From Mucilaginibacter polytrichastri (GTDB lineage Bacteria > Bacteroidota > Bacteroidia > Sphingobacteriales > Sphingobacteriaceae), in NCBI RefSeq assembly GCF_001911425.1, contig NZ_MPPL01000001.1:166414-219293 (forward strand): 52,880 nt of DNA. The letters run 5' to 3'. Positions 52,628 through 52,880 of the stretch are shown here, one piece after another; the first letter of the stretch is position 1, and every line of letters begins with the position of its first letter. Made by a program: the position numbers and the translations under genes. The notes beneath the pieces are model-generated. The model was not told the DNA's origin. It worked only from the letters and a program-made list of their open reading frames with translations, and ran no database searches.

Positions 52628-52880
52628 AACTAATTTTTTAGATTAATTTATAGAATAAAAACTTGTTTCCGGCAACGCCGAAAAATTAAAAAGCAAAATA
52701 CAGACTCTTTGCCCGCACGGGGTCTCTGGGAGAGGACCTTGCGGAATTAATCTAATCGATTAATTTTTATGCCGCTGCAGCTTATTCTCGGAGTAACCCC
52801 GCGCGGAGGAAAGAGTTATGGGGCGCTGAATGCAAATTAAATGTTTAGGCATTTTCATATATTATATATTTTATTAAATA
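52628..52880. other. Gene-free right end
   Basis: No ORF of note is seen. The sequence has a G/C-rich part around 52710-52820 with a small inverted repeat (AATTAATC at 52745 and GATTAATT at 52758) and then becomes very AT-rich. It may be the upstream region of a gene beyond the edge. Confidence 0.4.

Noticed and set aside
52740..52770. Terminator or attachment site at the right end
   Set aside because: The 8-base inverted repeat is short, AT-rich and not followed by a convincing T run or an integrase gene.

Overview
This window looks like a chromosome segment from a Bacteroidota bacterium of the Sphingobacteriaceae type, most like Mucilaginibacter or Pedobacter. The evidence is the family set: a PF14905-type outer-membrane barrel with a carboxypeptidase-regulatory-like domain, a Porin_10-like protein, DUF6268, DUF2490, DUF5606 and DUF6624 proteins, M42 peptidase, PruA, and an SCKK-like lipoprotein. 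Several genes also carry the Bacteroidetes promoter -7 element TAnnTTTG, in one case with an exact TTTG-N19-TAnnTTTG layout. I see no rRNA, tRNA, CRISPR array or prophage. Most of the window is ordinary core genome with single-copy housekeeping genes. Layout from left to right: a truncated GH31 glycosidase with a LacI-like operator (1-915); a divergent FtsX/MacB-type permease with its own twin operator (955-3434); a leftward block with a sugar nucleotidyltransferase, M42 peptidase, GNAT acetyltransferase, DUF559 nuclease and biotin-dependent carboxyltransferase (3683-8466); two small orphan genes (8630-9278); a bicarbonate/CO2 module of SulP transporter, beta-carbonic anhydrase, YoaK-type membrane protein and a second carbonic anhydrase (9422-13309); a leftward operon lpxK-PNP-porin (13379-17298); a ParE-type toxin-antitoxin pair (17354-17844); beta-lactamase-fold hydrolase, glyoxalase-like protein and pruA (17949-21003); a secreted amidotransferase-like protein (21075-22349); cyclophilin and DUF5606 (22556-23510); zinc CDF exporter, rlmH, outer-membrane barrel protein and leuS (23629-30866); a dicarboxylate symporter, an orphan protein and sucD (31004-34017); a serine hydrolase, msrB and several small proteins (34346-37997); a DrrAB-like ABC exporter (38152-40129); DUF2490, enolase, and a MarR plus barrel operon with a very clear operator (40203-44077); an RhlE-type helicase and FtsB/DivIC (44214-45968); the leftward operon fabG-DUF3253-VWA-TRIC (46475-50250); and an AT-rich right end with a decayed gene, an orphan protein and a DUF6624 protein (50444-52627). 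The most unusual theme is a set of short G/C-rich palindromic repeats. A DUF559 (Vsr-like PD-(D/E)xK) nuclease gene sits alone between near-perfect 37-bp inverted repeats, like a minimal insertion sequence. Palindromes of similar design are scattered nearby: a complete 90-bp copy inserted in frame into leuS, adding about 30 residues to leucyl-tRNA synthetase; a second, half copy in leuS in the same reading frame; copies on both sides of an ABC transporter ATPase gene; and one near sucD. I infer, but cannot prove from one window, that such a nuclease gene could mobilise palindromes of this kind, in the way RAYT proteins are linked to REP sequences. Other dispersed repeat families (GTCATTGCGAGG type, GTCATCCCGGAAC type, and a 226-bp structured element) fill most of the longer gene-free stretches.
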